A stretch of DNA of 64,000 nucleotides from Marixanthomonas sp963974425 (GCF_963974425.1 NZ_CAXBCK010000013.1:1-64000), one strand, 5' to 3'; counted from the first letter of the stretch, positions 35,379-43,772 are shown. The notes: generated by a model from the sequence alone, not told the origin. Numbers and translations are program-made.

Positions 35379-35948
35379 ATGAAAATAGCTCTATTAGCAC
35401 ATTCTCTATTTCCTATTATAGCACCTTATGCGAGCAAACTTGAGGAACACACTCATCTGTTATGTAAATCGTTACAATCCATAGGGCATAAAGTTGATTT
35501 ATATGCTCATCCTAAATCTGATAGTTCCTTTATTAAAAAACCCAAAGTGTTTTCATATCAAGGTGAAGAAGGATATGATATAGGTCCTGAAAAAACAGGA
35601 AAAATAGATAGTACGTTATGGTACCCAAATCTTTTTTCACAAATAAATACCGGTTCTTATGATATTGTGCATAACCAATCCTTTCAAAATCAGCCCGCTC
35701 CTCTGGGACCGTATGAGCATTCGGCTCTTATTACTACACTACATAATAGAGAGCGAATGCGTCTCGAAAACTTTAATTCTCAAGTTTCAAAAAAACTATT
35801 TTGCGATTTAATACTAATTAGTACTCGTATTGGAAGCCGTTGGAACCACCATTACAAAGTGATCTATAATACCTTAGGTCCTGAGCATATGGTAAAAGAG
35901 TATATCAGTATTTATAAAGAGCTTATGGAATTTCGGTTTAATGAATAA
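35379..35948 (+). pseudogene. Glycosyltransferase family 4 with internal deletion
   Basis: The frame gives 189 residues. Residues 1-155 look like the acceptor-binding domain of a GT4 enzyme (MKIALLAHSLFPI, HTHLLCKSLQSIGHKVDLYA, YDIVHNQSF and ending HYKVIYNTLG). The last about 28 residues (PEHMVKEYISIYKELMEFRF) match the extreme C-terminus of such enzymes. The whole nucleotide-sugar domain, some 150-190 residues, is missing at the junction near HYKVIYN/GPEHM, so an in-frame internal deletion is likely. An upstream frame begins at 35346, but the ATG at 35379 is the family start. Confidence 0.75.
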
Positions 35949-36004
35949 CCTACATGTGTCTACTAAATGGGAAGCGTATTTCTCAATAAAGTAAGCGGAA
36001 CTTT

Positions 36005-36988
36005 TTATACAGTTTCTACTACAGTCCTGTATTGCGCTTGAAAGAATTTTGGGGAACATTTATACTTCTTCTTAAAAATTTTAGAGAAGTAACTTCTGCT
36101 TGTCAACCCAATACTATAAACTATTTGCGAAATATTCATGTCGGTCGATTTAATAAGTTCCGTTGCTTTTTCTAATCGTATATCCCGTATAAAATTAATA
36201 GCTGTTTTACCATGCATTTTTTTAAACCCTTCTTGTAGTTTGGCCGGGGAAAGCCCCGTCTCAGTACACAAAAATTGTATGGTATACTCTAAGGATGGGT
36301 TTTCTCTAATGAAACCAGAAATAGCTTGAATCTGTTCCATTTCGCGAAGTGTGAGTATCCCGTTGTCTGTTTCTTCAGCTTGTAAAGTTTGTAGCATTTG
36401 TTCCATTTTCAAGCCGAGTGTTTCATATATTAAGCCTTCCATAATAAATTCAGACGCTACATTTTCTTTAGACATTCTGGAAATATTATTTATTTTATCC
36501 AGTAACTTTAAATTGGGCTTTCCAGTATACATAAAAGAGTCGCACATAATTTGTTTACAGAATGTATCCCTAAATTTATAGTAGGAAGCATTTGAGACAT
36601 CACTTTCGGAATATTTAGGCTTGGTAAACCCAATAACACAAAACTCGTAATGTGTCCCTTTTTTAAGTTCTAAATTAATACCATTAATAAAACGATCAAA
36701 CATAATAGCACTTTGAAAAGGATAAATCTTCTTCTTTTTGCCCCCTTGGAAAGAAAGTGTTAAGTTTCCTTGCCAGCAATAAATAAAATAAAAGCCTTCT
36801 TCATCCGTGATAGAGATACTTACCTCGCGATCATCTAAAAGGCAAAAGGAATATTCTAGATAATAAAAATCTTCAGAAATAGAATGGCTTACTCGCGCTT
36901 TATCATACTTCATTCCTGGAAAAGCATTCGGTTGAGCTGTAATTACGTTTTGACCTGGGGAGGAGTCGATTTTTTTGTTAGGTTTCAT
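36005..36988 (-). CDS. AraC-family transcriptional regulator
   Basis: This 327-residue protein has a cupin-like N-terminal sensing domain (about residues 45-150, GFYFIYCWQGNLTLSF) and a C-terminal AraC double HTH (about 215-320): LEYTIQFLCTETGLSPAKLQ, then NISQIVYSIGLTSRSYFSKI and YKCSPKFFQ. Its DNA-binding half resembles those of the regulators at 27961 and 39698, but the sensor half differs. It is alone on the minus strand; the target genes and ligand are unknown. Confidence 0.9.
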   Translation of the reverse strand: MKPNKKIDSSPGQNVITAQPNAFPGMKYDKARVSHSISEDFYYLEYSFCLLDDREVSISITDEEGFYFIYCWQGNLTLSFQGGKKKKIYPFQSAIMFDRFINGINLELKKGTHYEFCVIGFTKPKYSESDVSNASYYKFRDTFCKQIMCDSFMYTGKPNLKLLDKINNISRMSKENVASEFIMEGLIYETLGLKMEQMLQTLQAEETDNGILTLREMEQIQAISGFIRENPSLEYTIQFLCTETGLSPAKLQEGFKKMHGKTAINFIRDIRLEKATELIKSTDMNISQIVYSIGLTSRSYFSKIFKKKYKCSPKFFQAQYRTVVETV

Positions 36989-37184
36989 AGAACAGTGTTT
37001 TTTTTATTAAAATCGCACTATACATCCTTTTATTTACGAAAACAAAAAGATTAGTGTTAATTTATTTTTGTTAGTTTAGTAAAAGTATATACTTACCGTC
37101 TAAATGCTTAACAAAATCGAAATTAAAATTAACGAAATTGATTGTTAAAAATGCTTAAAAAAATCTTAATGAAATCTAAAAAAA

Positions 37185-37206
37185 ACCCTCTAAAAGAGGG
37201 TGTTTA
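37185..37206 (-). terminator. Small intrinsic terminator
   Basis: A 7-bp stem (accctct/agagggt, 37185-37201) with a three-base loop is flanked by a run of A upstream. On the minus strand the run becomes U-rich, which suits termination after the 60-aa gene at 37233. Confidence 0.55.
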
Positions 37207-37232
37207 TAAGGAAAGCGCTTGATAGGTTCGTA

Positions 37233-37415
37233 TTATTTTTTTTTGTTTAAATAAGGGTATTTTTTTGAAAACTCAACTCGAATCATTTTTAAAATATAAA
37301 AAAGGATTGCCAGTAACCACAAGGAATGAAACAAAAAACCCGGCTCGAAAAAAATCATTCCAACTACCCAAACTAGAATAGAAAGTATTGATAAGGTGAA
37401 TAAAAAACGTTCCAT
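37233..37415 (-). CDS. Small two-helix membrane protein, 60 aa
   Basis: It has two hydrophobic helices (LFTLSILSILVWVVGMIFF and LFHSLWLLAILFYILKMI) and a basic tail ending KKYPYLNKKK. The pattern resembles the DUF5670/lmo0937-type small membrane proteins, which often begin the same way. The gene lies next to a YqaE-like gene and a membrane pseudogene in the same orientation. The function is unknown. Confidence 0.65.
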   Translation of the reverse strand: MERFLFTLSILSILVWVVGMIFFEPGFLFHSLWLLAILFYILKMIRVEFSKKYPYLNKKK

Positions 37416-37512
37416 ATTCTTTTATTTTATTGATGCATTAATATTATTTTTTTATTTAATCTATTCCCCAATATTTTTTTTAAATCATTCTCTCTACGCT
37501 AAGCCTAAAATT

Positions 37513-37674
37513 TTATAGGCTTTCTTCGTTTACCATAAGTGCATGAATCACTCCTGGTAGCCAACCTAGTAAAGTAAGTACAATATTTACAGCCAAAGCG
37601 GTCCCCATACCTTGTTTTAGGTATACAGCTATGGGAGGTACTATAACATGTAGTAATATTCTAAACGGGTTCAT
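37513..37674 (-). CDS. YqaE/Pmp3-family membrane protein
   Basis: This 53-residue protein has two membrane helices: ILLHVIVPPIAVYLKQGM and LAVNIVLTLLGWLPGVIHAL. The PPIAVYL, GWLPGVIHAL and VNIVLTL elements are diagnostic for the Pmp3/YqaE family, small hydrophobic proteins induced by salt, cold and osmotic stress. The family size is 50-60 residues, so it is complete. It lies 20 bases downstream of the membrane pseudogene. Confidence 0.85.
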   Translation of the reverse strand: MNPFRILLHVIVPPIAVYLKQGMGTALAVNIVLTLLGWLPGVIHALMVNEESL

Positions 37675-37693
37675 ATTATATTCAAATTAAGAA

Positions 37694-38197
37694 TTAACTA
37701 GAAAAACTCTTTTCTAATTCTTCACTCGTAAAAAGAGATGAAGCTGCAATCAATCCTCCACATAGTCCTACTAAAGCCCCTATAATTAATACCCAAAATA
37801 AAAGCATACTGGCTTTATTGGTTATAGCAACATATAAGAAACTTTCAGTAACACTAAAAAATATCCCTAATAGGACTATGCTAAGAGCCCAAGCTAAAAA
37901 ACCATGTAAGCCCCCATCAATTTTTGAGGTAGATCCTCTTGTTATAGCGGCTAAAAAACCACCAGTAAAAACCGCTAGGATTGTGGATAGCTACAACCAA
38001 ATAAAAGTATCTGTTAAAACCAAAGGGTTTAGCTCTGTACCTTTATTTGTAATACCTGTTCCTACCCCTAAAAAATAGAGTACAATTAAAAAACCCAATA
38101 TGGTCATGGTTCCTGCTATTACATTTCCCCAATGTATTTTGGTTCTTTCTTTTCTTGTGTTGGTAAAGTTTGTTATAATCTTCATAGCTTTTATCAT
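37694..38197 (-). pseudogene. Membrane protein gene with an in-frame TAG
   Basis: One minus-strand frame is coding-like from the ATG at 38197 to a TAA at 37694-37696 but is interrupted by TAG at 37991-37993. The first part (KIHWGNVIAGTMTILGFLIV, then LGVGTGITNKG) and the part after the stop (ILAVFTGGFLAAITRG, HGFLAWALSIVLLGIFFS, LLFWVLIIGALVGLCGGLIA) form one 167-residue protein with four helices of the PhnA-like/YrzE-like membrane family. A single base change (TAG for example from CAG or TGG) would explain the stop. A second ATG at 38185 is an alternative start. Confidence 0.78.
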
Positions 38198-38523
38198 CAA
38201 TAATTCGTTCTATCGGCATGGGGCAAAACCTACTTAAAACTCAAAATTACTTTACAATACTCATTTAGTTTGATGCAAAAACTTTTTTTTTTTAGTTTAA
38301 AAACAGTCATTGTAGTCTCCATCATAATTTTAAAGCATCGTGTTTAAATTATGATATCTCTTTAGCGAAAAAAGAAATCTAAGTTTAAATCTTATCGTTA
38401 GCTTTTCTTTTTTTAACCCTTATGTTTTTAGAACTAAAATCCATTTTTATAGCACTAATAAATAGAAAAGAGCTTTTCTACTTTTAGGTAGAGAAATAAA
38501 AATTAATTCTAAACAAAAAAGCT
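38198..38523. other. AT-rich intergenic spacer
   Basis: This spacer lies between the divergent membrane pseudogene and the DUF892 gene. I see no gene, repeat or terminator. It is poly-T/poly-A rich and likely contains the promoter of the DUF892 gene. Confidence 0.35.
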
Positions 38524-39006
38524 ATGAATACTTTACACGATTTATTTATACATCAATTACGAGATTTGTACAGTGCTGAAAAACAACTAATACAAGCTTT
38601 GCCAGAAATGGTGCAACAAGCTAATAATTCTAAATTAGAAGAAGCATTTTCCAGCCACTTAGAAGAAACAAAAGAACACAAAAAGCGGCTAGAAGAAGTT
38701 TTTGATACTCTAGATGTTGAGCCTGGATCTGAAACCTGTGAAGCCATGCAAGGTCTAATTAAAGAAGCAAAAAACTTTTTAGATCAAAACCTTTCTGATG
38801 AAGTTAAAAATGCTGGGATGATTGCTGAAGCGCAACGCATTGAGCATTATGAAATAGCAGGCTATGGAACTGTTTGCACTTACGCTGAAGAATTAGGTCA
38901 CGACGATATCTTGCAAAAACTAAAAACAACACTTGATGAAGAATATGGAGCTGATGATACATTAAAAGAATTAGCGAAAAGTCGCTTAAACAAAAAAGCA
39001 ATTTAA
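38524..39006 (+). CDS. YciE/YciF ferritin-like protein (DUF892)
   Basis: This 160-residue ferritin-like four-helix protein has the DUF892 start (LFIHQLRDLYSAEKQLIQAL, about residues 7-26), then SSHLEETKEHKKRLEEVF (about 43-60) and AQRIEHYEIAGYGTVCTYAE (about 101-120). These blocks supply the Glu/His ligands of a di-iron site. YciE/YciF proteins are induced under stress and often lie near KatN and SDR genes. It is followed 11 bases later by the EF-hand gene, so co-transcription is likely. Confidence 0.92.
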   Translation: MNTLHDLFIHQLRDLYSAEKQLIQALPEMVQQANNSKLEEAFSSHLEETKEHKKRLEEVFDTLDVEPGSETCEAMQGLIKEAKNFLDQNLSDEVKNAGMIAEAQRIEHYEIAGYGTVCTYAEELGHDDILQKLKTTLDEEYGADDTLKELAKSRLNKKAI

Positions 39007-39017
39007 AAGAAACCATT

Positions 39018-39548
39018 ATGAAAAAATATACTATTAATATATTACTGCTATTATTTATCACTTCAATAGCATATTCGCAGACAAGAGATTTTAAATCATT
39101 TGACAGGAATAGTGATAAGTCTATCGATCAAACGGAGTTTAATGAAGGGTATAGCAATACTTACAATACCTATGATACCGACAGAGATGGAAAGATAAGC
39201 GATCGTGAATTTTATGATGCTTCCTTTAATCGGATGGATAGAGACCAAGATGGAAACTTAAACGAAGATGAATGGGAAAAAGGGTTTGACAAGCAACAAC
39301 GAGACTATTTACCGTCTAATCCTTATAGTAAATTTGACCAGAACAAGGATCAACAAATATCTCAACAAGAATACCGAGATAGTTTTACCAATTCAGATTA
39401 TTACGATAGTTATGACACCAACAAAGACGGTGCGATAGACCGAGACGAATTGAACAAACGAACGCTTAGCGCTTGGGATAAAAACCGAGATGGTACTTTA
39501 GATGAAAATGAATTTAACGAGTATCATCCTTACTATATAGACAATTAA
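39018..39548 (+). CDS. Secreted six-EF-hand calcium-binding protein
   Basis: This is a 176-residue protein with a signal peptide (INILLLLFITSIAYSQ) and six EF-hand loops: DRNSDKSIDQTE, DTDRDGKISDRE, DRDQDGNLNEDE, DQNKDQQISQQE, DTNKDGAIDRDE and DKNRDGTLDENE. All keep Asp at position 1, and most keep acidic residues at 3, 5 and 12. It is therefore a periplasmic or extracellular Ca2+-binding protein. It is followed by a strong hairpin terminator, closing the DUF892/EF-hand operon. Confidence 0.92.
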   Translation: MKKYTINILLLLFITSIAYSQTRDFKSFDRNSDKSIDQTEFNEGYSNTYNTYDTDRDGKISDREFYDASFNRMDRDQDGNLNEDEWEKGFDKQQRDYLPSNPYSKFDQNKDQQISQQEYRDSFTNSDYYDSYDTNKDGAIDRDELNKRTLSAWDKNRDGTLDENEFNEYHPYYIDN

Positions 39549-39577
39549 TTTTTTTTCATTTTGAATAATTGCCAATG

Positions 39578-39612
39578 AATATCGGGTGGATTTTCCACCC
39601 GATATTTTTTTT
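39578..39612 (+). terminator. Strong intrinsic terminator
   Basis: A perfect 13-bp stem (aatatcgggtgga/tccacccgatatt) with a three-base loop is followed by six T. It lies 30 bases after the EF-hand gene. Confidence 0.88.
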
Positions 39613-39697
39613 ATTACGTCATTTAAGTTAAAAATAAAATCAAATAAGTTAGTTGTTCTTGTTTAACCTACCTACCTTATAAAATTAATCCTATTCT

Positions 39698-40723
39698 ATG
39701 CAATCTATTCTTTCTCAGTCTATTCCGCTTAAAGATGTAATTAATGATCTAGCGAAAGAGCTAAACACTCCAGTAACACAAAATTGTAGCGAATACAGTT
39801 TGCAAATACCCGAAATATACGGGGAAGGATCTATAACCGGTATTGATTTTCAACACGGGATGGGTATTATTCTTTATAACTGCACTTTTACGAAAGATAT
39901 GGAAATACGTTTCGTGGTAGATAAAATACACCCCCTAAAATTTTTATTCTGTGAAACAGGAAGTTTTGTTCATCACTTTGAAAATGATAAAACCGATTTG
40001 CATTATGCAGACCTTCTTGAAAATATTATTGTTGCCAGTAACCAAAACAATGGTCATATCCTTCAGTTTAGAGGGGGACAAAAAACAGTAATAAACAGTT
40101 TAGAGGTGAACCGGAAAGAATATCTTTTCACTATGGAGTGTGAGGTAAAAAGCCTTAAAAAACAAATGGAACACCTATTTAGGGATGAAACGGCTCAAAC
40201 TGCTTTTTACCATCGTGGGGATTACTGCATTAAAATGGCCGATGTTTTTAGTGACATGAAAAACTTTAAAGAGGGTCCCTTTTTACAAAAGTTATTTTTG
40301 GAAAGTAGTGCTTTTAAAATTTTAATTCTACAAATTTTACAATTTGAGGATGACTTAAAAGAAGATAAAAATAAATCGATATTGCGTAGGTCTGAAACTA
40401 AGATGATACAAAAAGCCTCTTCCCTAATTGACAATGGAATTTCCGATTTTGATACCGTTAAAAATCTAGCTCAAGAGGTTGGTCTTAATGCTAATAAACT
40501 ACAAGATGGATTTAAAAGCATTTATGGATCTACCGTTAATGGTTATGTTCATAACAAAAGACTTGAAATAGCCAACCAATTGCTGAAAAACTCAGATTAT
40601 AGTATTTCAGAAATTGTTTTTATGGTAGGCCTTTCTAGTAAAAGTTACTTTTCAAAAATTTATAAAGATAAATATGGGCTCTCCCCTTCTGCTTTGCGTA
40701 ACAACAATGGTAAGAAAAAATAG
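39698..40723 (+). CDS. AraC-family transcriptional regulator
   Basis: This 341-residue regulator has an N-terminal domain of about 200 residues (GEGSITGIDFQHGMGIILYN, IHPLKFLFCETGSF) and a C-terminal double HTH: VKNLAQEVGLNANKLQDGFK (about residues 249-268) and YSISEIVFMVGLSSKSYFSK (about 300-319). It is a paralogue of the broken gene at 27961-28981 along its full length, including the shared motif NGHIL and the RKEF/RKEY segment. It is next to the DUF892/EF-hand operon and is a candidate controller of it. Confidence 0.92.
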   Translation: MQSILSQSIPLKDVINDLAKELNTPVTQNCSEYSLQIPEIYGEGSITGIDFQHGMGIILYNCTFTKDMEIRFVVDKIHPLKFLFCETGSFVHHFENDKTDLHYADLLENIIVASNQNNGHILQFRGGQKTVINSLEVNRKEYLFTMECEVKSLKKQMEHLFRDETAQTAFYHRGDYCIKMADVFSDMKNFKEGPFLQKLFLESSAFKILILQILQFEDDLKEDKNKSILRRSETKMIQKASSLIDNGISDFDTVKNLAQEVGLNANKLQDGFKSIYGSTVNGYVHNKRLEIANQLLKNSDYSISEIVFMVGLSSKSYFSKIYKDKYGLSPSALRNNNGKKK

Positions 40724-40732
40724 AATAAAAAA

Positions 40733-40766
40733 ATCCTTTCCTGAGCGACTATAGGAAAGGATATAA
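40733..40766. terminator. Intrinsic terminator between convergent genes
   Basis: A 10-bp stem (atcctttcct/aggaaaggat) with a ten-base loop, flanked by A-runs and T/A-rich tails, lies just after the AraC stop and faces the 48-aa minus-strand gene. Confidence 0.7.
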
Positions 40767-40851
40767 AAAGCACACCTTCTAGCTTTTTTAACTACTTCAT
40801 TAAGAAAAACACTCTCTTGTATATTATTCCTTCTTAAAGAAGAAACTCCTA

Positions 40852-40998
40852 CTATTTATCGTCTGTTCCTCTATTTTTGCTATTCTGAGAAACCCCTGCA
40901 TTTGTTGCTGTAGTTGCTGTAGGATTCTCTCTGTTTTTATTCTTCGTATTTTCTTTTTGTCGATTTTTTTCTTTTCTAACTTTTTCTTTTTTATCCAT
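40852..40998 (-). CDS. Very small Lys/Asn-rich protein, 48 aa
   Basis: This minus-strand ATG frame encodes a strongly basic, disordered N-terminal half (KKEKVRKEKNRQKENTKNKN) followed by NPTATTATNAGVSQNSKNRG. It matches the style of the other tiny stress-block proteins (45 aa at 22911, 48 aa at 33492). No family is recognised, and the coding call rests on an intact frame with a start and stop. Confidence 0.45.
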   Translation of the reverse strand: MDKKEKVRKEKNRQKENTKNKNRENPTATTATNAGVSQNSKNRGTDDK

Positions 40999-41146
40999 GG
41001 TAATTGTACTTTATTTCAAATGTATTTACGAAATCAATCAAAAATTGCTTTTAAAAAAATTTTCTTTAGCTCGATTGCTTCAAGCACTTTCTTTTTTTTT
41101 ATAAAAACGGTATATTAAGTATCTAACTTAATAAACGCTACTTGTT

Positions 41147-41320
41147 ATGAACAGAACATTTTTAACACTCGGTATTATTTGTCTAGTCCTTTGGGGTATT
41201 CTATTTTTTATTTCACAAACCCTAAGTTGGTTACACCCGCTAACTTTCTTTGGTGTGGCATTTGTGATTTTAGGAATTATCTGGTATAAATCTCCAGACT
41301 ATCATATAGGCCATAACTAA
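41147..41320 (+). CDS. Small two-helix membrane protein, 57 aa
   Basis: This is an ATG-started frame with two hydrophobic helices (TLGIICLVLWGILFFISQ and TFFGVAFVILGIIWY) and a polar end (KSPDYHIGHN). It lies 41 bases before the LigD phosphoesterase gene on the same strand and may be co-transcribed. It is not recognised as a named family. Confidence 0.55.
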   Translation: MNRTFLTLGIICLVLWGILFFISQTLSWLHPLTFFGVAFVILGIIWYKSPDYHIGHN

Positions 41321-41361
41321 AATAGCTTCACATTTCAGGTATTGACTTATAACATCTCATT

Positions 41362-41964
41362 ATGAAAAAGAAAAGCGACTATCAACAGAAAAGAGATTTT
41401 TCAAAAACTAAAGAACCTCAAGACAACACCAAAAAGAAAAGTAATAACGAACCTATTTTTGTTATCCAAAAGCACGATGCTACCAACCTTCATTATGATT
41501 TTAGATTAGAAATAGACAACACGTTAAAATCATGGTCTGTACCGAAAGGCCCCAGTACCGATCCTCGTGTTAAACGTATGGCCATTCCTACCGAAGACCA
41601 TCCTTTAGCATACGCAGATTTTGAAGGCACAATTCCTAAAGGTCAATACGGGGGAGGTACGGTTATGATTTGGGACCAAGGAACTTTTAAGAATATAAAA
41701 GAACAAGATGAAGGCACAGCTATGAGTTTAAAAGAAGCTTACGAAGAAGGAACGCTAGAGGTTTATTTAAAAGGTGAAAAAATAAAGGGTGGTTACGCTT
41801 TAGTTAAAATGAAATCGGGCAACATGAAAGGGAATTGGTTACTTATTAAAATGGATGATGATGAAGCCGATGCTCGTAGAAACCCGGTAAATACGGAAAA
41901 TAAAAGTGTGGTAAGCAATAAAACGATGGAGCAAATAGCCAATGGTACCAGCGATAAGGATTGA
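41362..41964 (+). CDS. LigD-type 3'-phosphoesterase (stand-alone)
   Basis: This 200-residue protein is equal to the phosphoesterase domain of LigD. It has FVIQKHDATNLHYDFRLE (about residues 31-48), SWSVPKGPSTDP (about 54-65), EDHPLAYADFEGTIPKGQYG (about 74-93) and GGTVMIWDQG. The His/Asp/Arg metal-binding residues are present. It trims 3' ends before non-homologous end joining. It lies upstream of separate ligase and polymerase genes with gaps of 3 bases and a 4-base overlap, so the three LigD activities form one operon as separate proteins. Confidence 0.92.
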   Translation: MKKKSDYQQKRDFSKTKEPQDNTKKKSNNEPIFVIQKHDATNLHYDFRLEIDNTLKSWSVPKGPSTDPRVKRMAIPTEDHPLAYADFEGTIPKGQYGGGTVMIWDQGTFKNIKEQDEGTAMSLKEAYEEGTLEVYLKGEKIKGGYALVKMKSGNMKGNWLLIKMDDDEADARRNPVNTENKSVVSNKTMEQIANGTSDKD

Positions 41965-41967
41965 AGT

Positions 41968-42975
41968 ATGGACACTTTAAAAAAAATATTATCGAAAGCA
42001 GCGTTTGAAAAAACTGAGAAAACCGAATCCAAGTCTTTTATCAACCCCATGCTTGCAACTTTAACGGACGATTACTTTGATGATCCCGATTGGATTTTTG
42101 AACGCAAGCTAGATGGGGTGCGCTGTTTGGTTCATATTAAAAAAGGGAATGTGTATCTATTCTCCCGAAATAATAATGATATTTCTGCTTCGTATCCTGA
42201 GCTAATTGATGCTTTACGTGAGAAAAAGCTTCCCGATTTGTGGTTAGATGGTGAAATTGTTGCTTTTGAAGGTAATAAAACGAGTTTTAGTAAACTACAA
42301 AATCGAATACACCTTACCGAAAAAAAGAAAATAACAGAAACAAAAACAAAGGTCTATCTGTATCTATTTGACATTCTTGTATATGGTACGCGTGATATTA
42401 TGGAAGTCCCGTTAAAGTCCCGAAAGAAACTTTTAAAAAAAATTATCTCCTGGCAATCCCCCATTCGCTATACATCACATCGCAATGAAAATGGCACTAC
42501 TTTTTTGGAAGAAGCCTGCCAAAAAGGCTGGGAAGGTATTATTGCTAAAGACGGTACCGCTGCCTATGTATCCTCCCGAAGTAGAAAATGGCTAAAATTT
42601 AAATGTTCACAAGGTCAAGAGTTGGTAATAGGCGGCTTTACAGAACCACAAGGAGAACGAAAAGGGTTCGGGGCCCTATTAGTCGGTTTCTATAAAGAGC
42701 AGCAATTACATTATGCAGGTAAGGTAGGAACAGGATTTGATGATGACTTTCTTGAAAAGTGGCGAAAAAAGTTTAATACAATTCAACAAGAAGAAAGTCC
42801 TTTTGTCAATTTTAAAGATTCTGACAATGGCAACAATCACTGGATAGAGCCTATTTACGTAGGACAATTTGCTTTTACCGAATGGACAAAAAACAACAAA
42901 CTTCGTCACCCTCGATTTTTAGGAATTCGGGAAGATAAAGAGGCAAAAAAAGTAATTAAAGAGAAGCCACAATGA
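41968..42975 (+). CDS. ATP-dependent DNA ligase (LigD ligase domain)
   Basis: This 335-residue ligase has the adenylation motif I FERKLDGVRCLVH (catalytic Lys about residue 47), then LWLDGEIVAFEG (motif III), GWEGIIAKDGTAAYVS (motif IV) and RKWLKFKC (motif V). An OB-fold C-terminal domain ends FGALLVGFYKEQQLHYAGKVG and HPRFLGIREDKEAKKV. It is the ligase domain of LigD as a free protein. It seals double-strand breaks in NHEJ with Ku, but no Ku gene is seen in this window. Confidence 0.92.
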   Translation: MDTLKKILSKAAFEKTEKTESKSFINPMLATLTDDYFDDPDWIFERKLDGVRCLVHIKKGNVYLFSRNNNDISASYPELIDALREKKLPDLWLDGEIVAFEGNKTSFSKLQNRIHLTEKKKITETKTKVYLYLFDILVYGTRDIMEVPLKSRKKLLKKIISWQSPIRYTSHRNENGTTFLEEACQKGWEGIIAKDGTAAYVSSRSRKWLKFKCSQGQELVIGGFTEPQGERKGFGALLVGFYKEQQLHYAGKVGTGFDDDFLEKWRKKFNTIQQEESPFVNFKDSDNGNNHWIEPIYVGQFAFTEWTKNNKLRHPRFLGIREDKEAKKVIKEKPQ

Positions 42976-43772
42976 AACGATACGGCATAGAAATAACCCA
43001 CCCTGATAAAGTAATTTTCCCAGAAATAAATGCTACAAAACTGGACATGATTAATTATTATGAAAAGGTTTCTAAACAGATGTTGCCCTATTTAAAAAAC
43101 AGACCTCTTACCCTACATAGGTTTCCAGATGGAATACATACAGATGGTTTCTATCAGAAAAAAGCTGCAGAGTATTTTCCTGACTTTGTACAAAGGGTAA
43201 AAATAGAAACTGAAGATGGTCACATTACACAAGTAATTTGCAACACGAAAAAAAGTTTACTCTATCTAGCGAACCAAGGGACGGTAGGATTTCACATTTG
43301 GCTATCTAAAAAAGATAAACTTTATAAACCCGATAAGGTGGTATTCGATCTGGATCCTGCAGAAAACTCTTTTAAAAAAGTAAAAGAAGCCGCAAAAAAG
43401 ACAAAAGAATTTTTAGAACGGAACGAAAAAGATCCACAGCTTATGACAAGTGGAAAGAGTGGATTTCATGTTTGGTATACCGTCCGCCGAACCAAAACCT
43501 TTGATAATTTACGCCCTAAAATAAAGGAATTGGCTGAAGTTTTAGAAAATGAGCATCCTGACTTGTTTACCACTGCAGTACGAAAAGATAAAAGAGAAGG
43601 AAAAGTATTTATTGATTACTTGAGAAATGCATACGCCCAAACATCGGTTTGCCCCTATTCATTACGCCCAACGGAAAATGCTGGAGTTGCTACTCCCATA
43701 GCATGGAATGAGCTTTCTAGCATAAAAAAAGCAAATCAATACCATTTAGGAAATATTGATAAAGGATTATAA
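42972..43772 (+). CDS. NHEJ polymerase/primase (LigD polymerase domain)
   Basis: This 266-residue primase-polymerase has ITHPDKVIFPEINATKLDMI (about residues 8-27), RPLTLHRFPDGIHTDGFYQK (about 46-65), VVFDLDPAENSF (catalytic DxD, about 123-134), MTSGKSGFHVWYTV (about 156-169) and IDYLRNAYAQTSVCPYSLRP. It is slightly short at the C-terminus compared with the about 290-residue LigD domain. It overlaps the ligase gene by ATGA, indicating translational coupling. It fills gaps during end joining. Confidence 0.9.
   Translation: MKRYGIEITHPDKVIFPEINATKLDMINYYEKVSKQMLPYLKNRPLTLHRFPDGIHTDGFYQKKAAEYFPDFVQRVKIETEDGHITQVICNTKKSLLYLANQGTVGFHIWLSKKDKLYKPDKVVFDLDPAENSFKKVKEAAKKTKEFLERNEKDPQLMTSGKSGFHVWYTVRRTKTFDNLRPKIKELAEVLENEHPDLFTTAVRKDKREGKVFIDYLRNAYAQTSVCPYSLRPTENAGVATPIAWNELSSIKKANQYHLGNIDKGL

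Noticed and set aside
37694..38197. TAG readthrough or pyrrolysine/selenocysteine recoding
   Set aside because: TAG normally ends genes in this group, no recoding hairpin is obvious after it, and a different stop (TAA) interrupts the M24 gene. Point mutation is the simpler explanation.
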